Shown here one piece after another: positions 5,390 through 5,500 of a DNA stretch of 5,500 nucleotides. The notes below the pieces were generated by a model. That model did no database searches. It was not told the DNA's origin and saw nothing but the letters and a program-made list of their open reading frames with translations. Source of the DNA: DASXMX01 sp036794395 (lineage in GTDB: Bacteria > Planctomycetota > Phycisphaerae > Tepidisphaerales > Tepidisphaeraceae); contig DAIRGS010000412.1 in the NCBI GenBank assembly GCA_036794395.1, positions 1 through 5,500 of the forward strand, written 5' to 3'. Positions within the stretch are counted from its first letter, which is position 1, and each line of letters starts with the position of its first letter. A program made the translations under genes and the position numbers.

Positions 5390-5426
5390 CCCTCCCCGGT
5401 ACGCCGGGGGAGGGTAGGGAGGGGGG
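5390..5426 (+). repeat. GC-rich palindrome with G-quadruplex motif
   Basis: CCCTCCCCGG (5390-5399) pairs with CCGGGGGAGGG (5404-5414) around a TACG loop, with one bulged G. The right arm continues into further G runs, so 5406-5426 reads G5, A, G3, TA, G3, A, G6. That is four G tracts with loops of 1, 2 and 1 nt, a strong quadruplex pattern. It lies about 60-100 bp upstream of the rpmB -35, with the G-rich strand being the template strand for rpmB. Similar CCCTCCCC/GGGGAGGG elements are common dispersed repeats in GC-rich bacterial genomes (general knowledge; not checked here). Confidence 0.65.
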
Positions 5427-5469
5427 AGCTTGTCTGTCCATGCGAGAATTGGCGAACCAATCAAAGAAG

Positions 5470-5500
<31 letters not shown>

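Noticed and set aside
5212..5460. An 82-codon minus-strand frame covering the rpmB upstream region
   Set aside because: It runs over the palindrome, the promoter and the start of rpmB, and its Pro/Arg-rich middle is just translated repeat. No domain is recognisable.
5448..5461. ATTGG-CGAA-CCAAT inverted repeat
   Set aside because: A 5-bp stem next to a probably artefactual contig end, with no gene nearby to regulate; chance is likely.

Overview
The window looks like one end of a draft contig from a GC-rich, Gram-negative-type bacterium. A planctomycete, perhaps of the Phycisphaerae, is the best guess. The reasons are a lipid A kinase (so an outer membrane with lipid A), a 215-aa polytopic membrane protein of a type I recall from Planctomycetota, an L28 of the 'CYFTGKK...RGKAKYLG' kind, few Shine-Dalgarno sites, and short GGCT-GGA-AGCC palindromes between genes. 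The taxonomic call is inference from memory, not from a search.

Layout. Three genes lie on the plus strand: gluQ (65-1018; glutamyl-queuosine tRNA(Asp) synthetase), lpxK (1191-2264; tetraacyldisaccharide 4'-kinase) and an unnamed conserved membrane protein (2334-2981). They converge, across 50 bp, on a minus-strand cluster read as rpmB (5266-5003; L28), gatC (4986-4666) and gatA (4498-3032). GatC and GatA are two of the three subunits of the tRNA-dependent amidotransferase; gatB is not in the window. The theme is translation (tRNA modification, amidation of misacylated tRNA, ribosome) plus lipid A synthesis. I see no mobile element, phage gene, CRISPR array, defence system or RNA gene.

Non-coding structure. 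The gaps carry a family of small palindromic repeats: upstream of gluQ (36-55), between gluQ and lpxK (1145-1170) and between gatC and gatA (4633-4656). Two copies differ by a compensatory base-pair change. A longer element (1046-1094) uses the same 8-nt arms around an inner 33-nt stem, and it overlaps a second, mutually exclusive hairpin (1029-1058). Upstream of the rpmB promoter is an unrelated palindrome running into a strong G-quadruplex motif (5390-5426). A perfect TATAAT sits so close to the membrane-protein ATG that the transcript may be leaderless.

Data quality. Ten Ns lie inside rpmB (5172-5181) and probably understate the missing sequence. The final 29 bases are all C, most likely a sequencing or assembly artefact. 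No new biological system is evident; the most interesting material is the repeat and hairpin architecture and the uncharacterised membrane protein.
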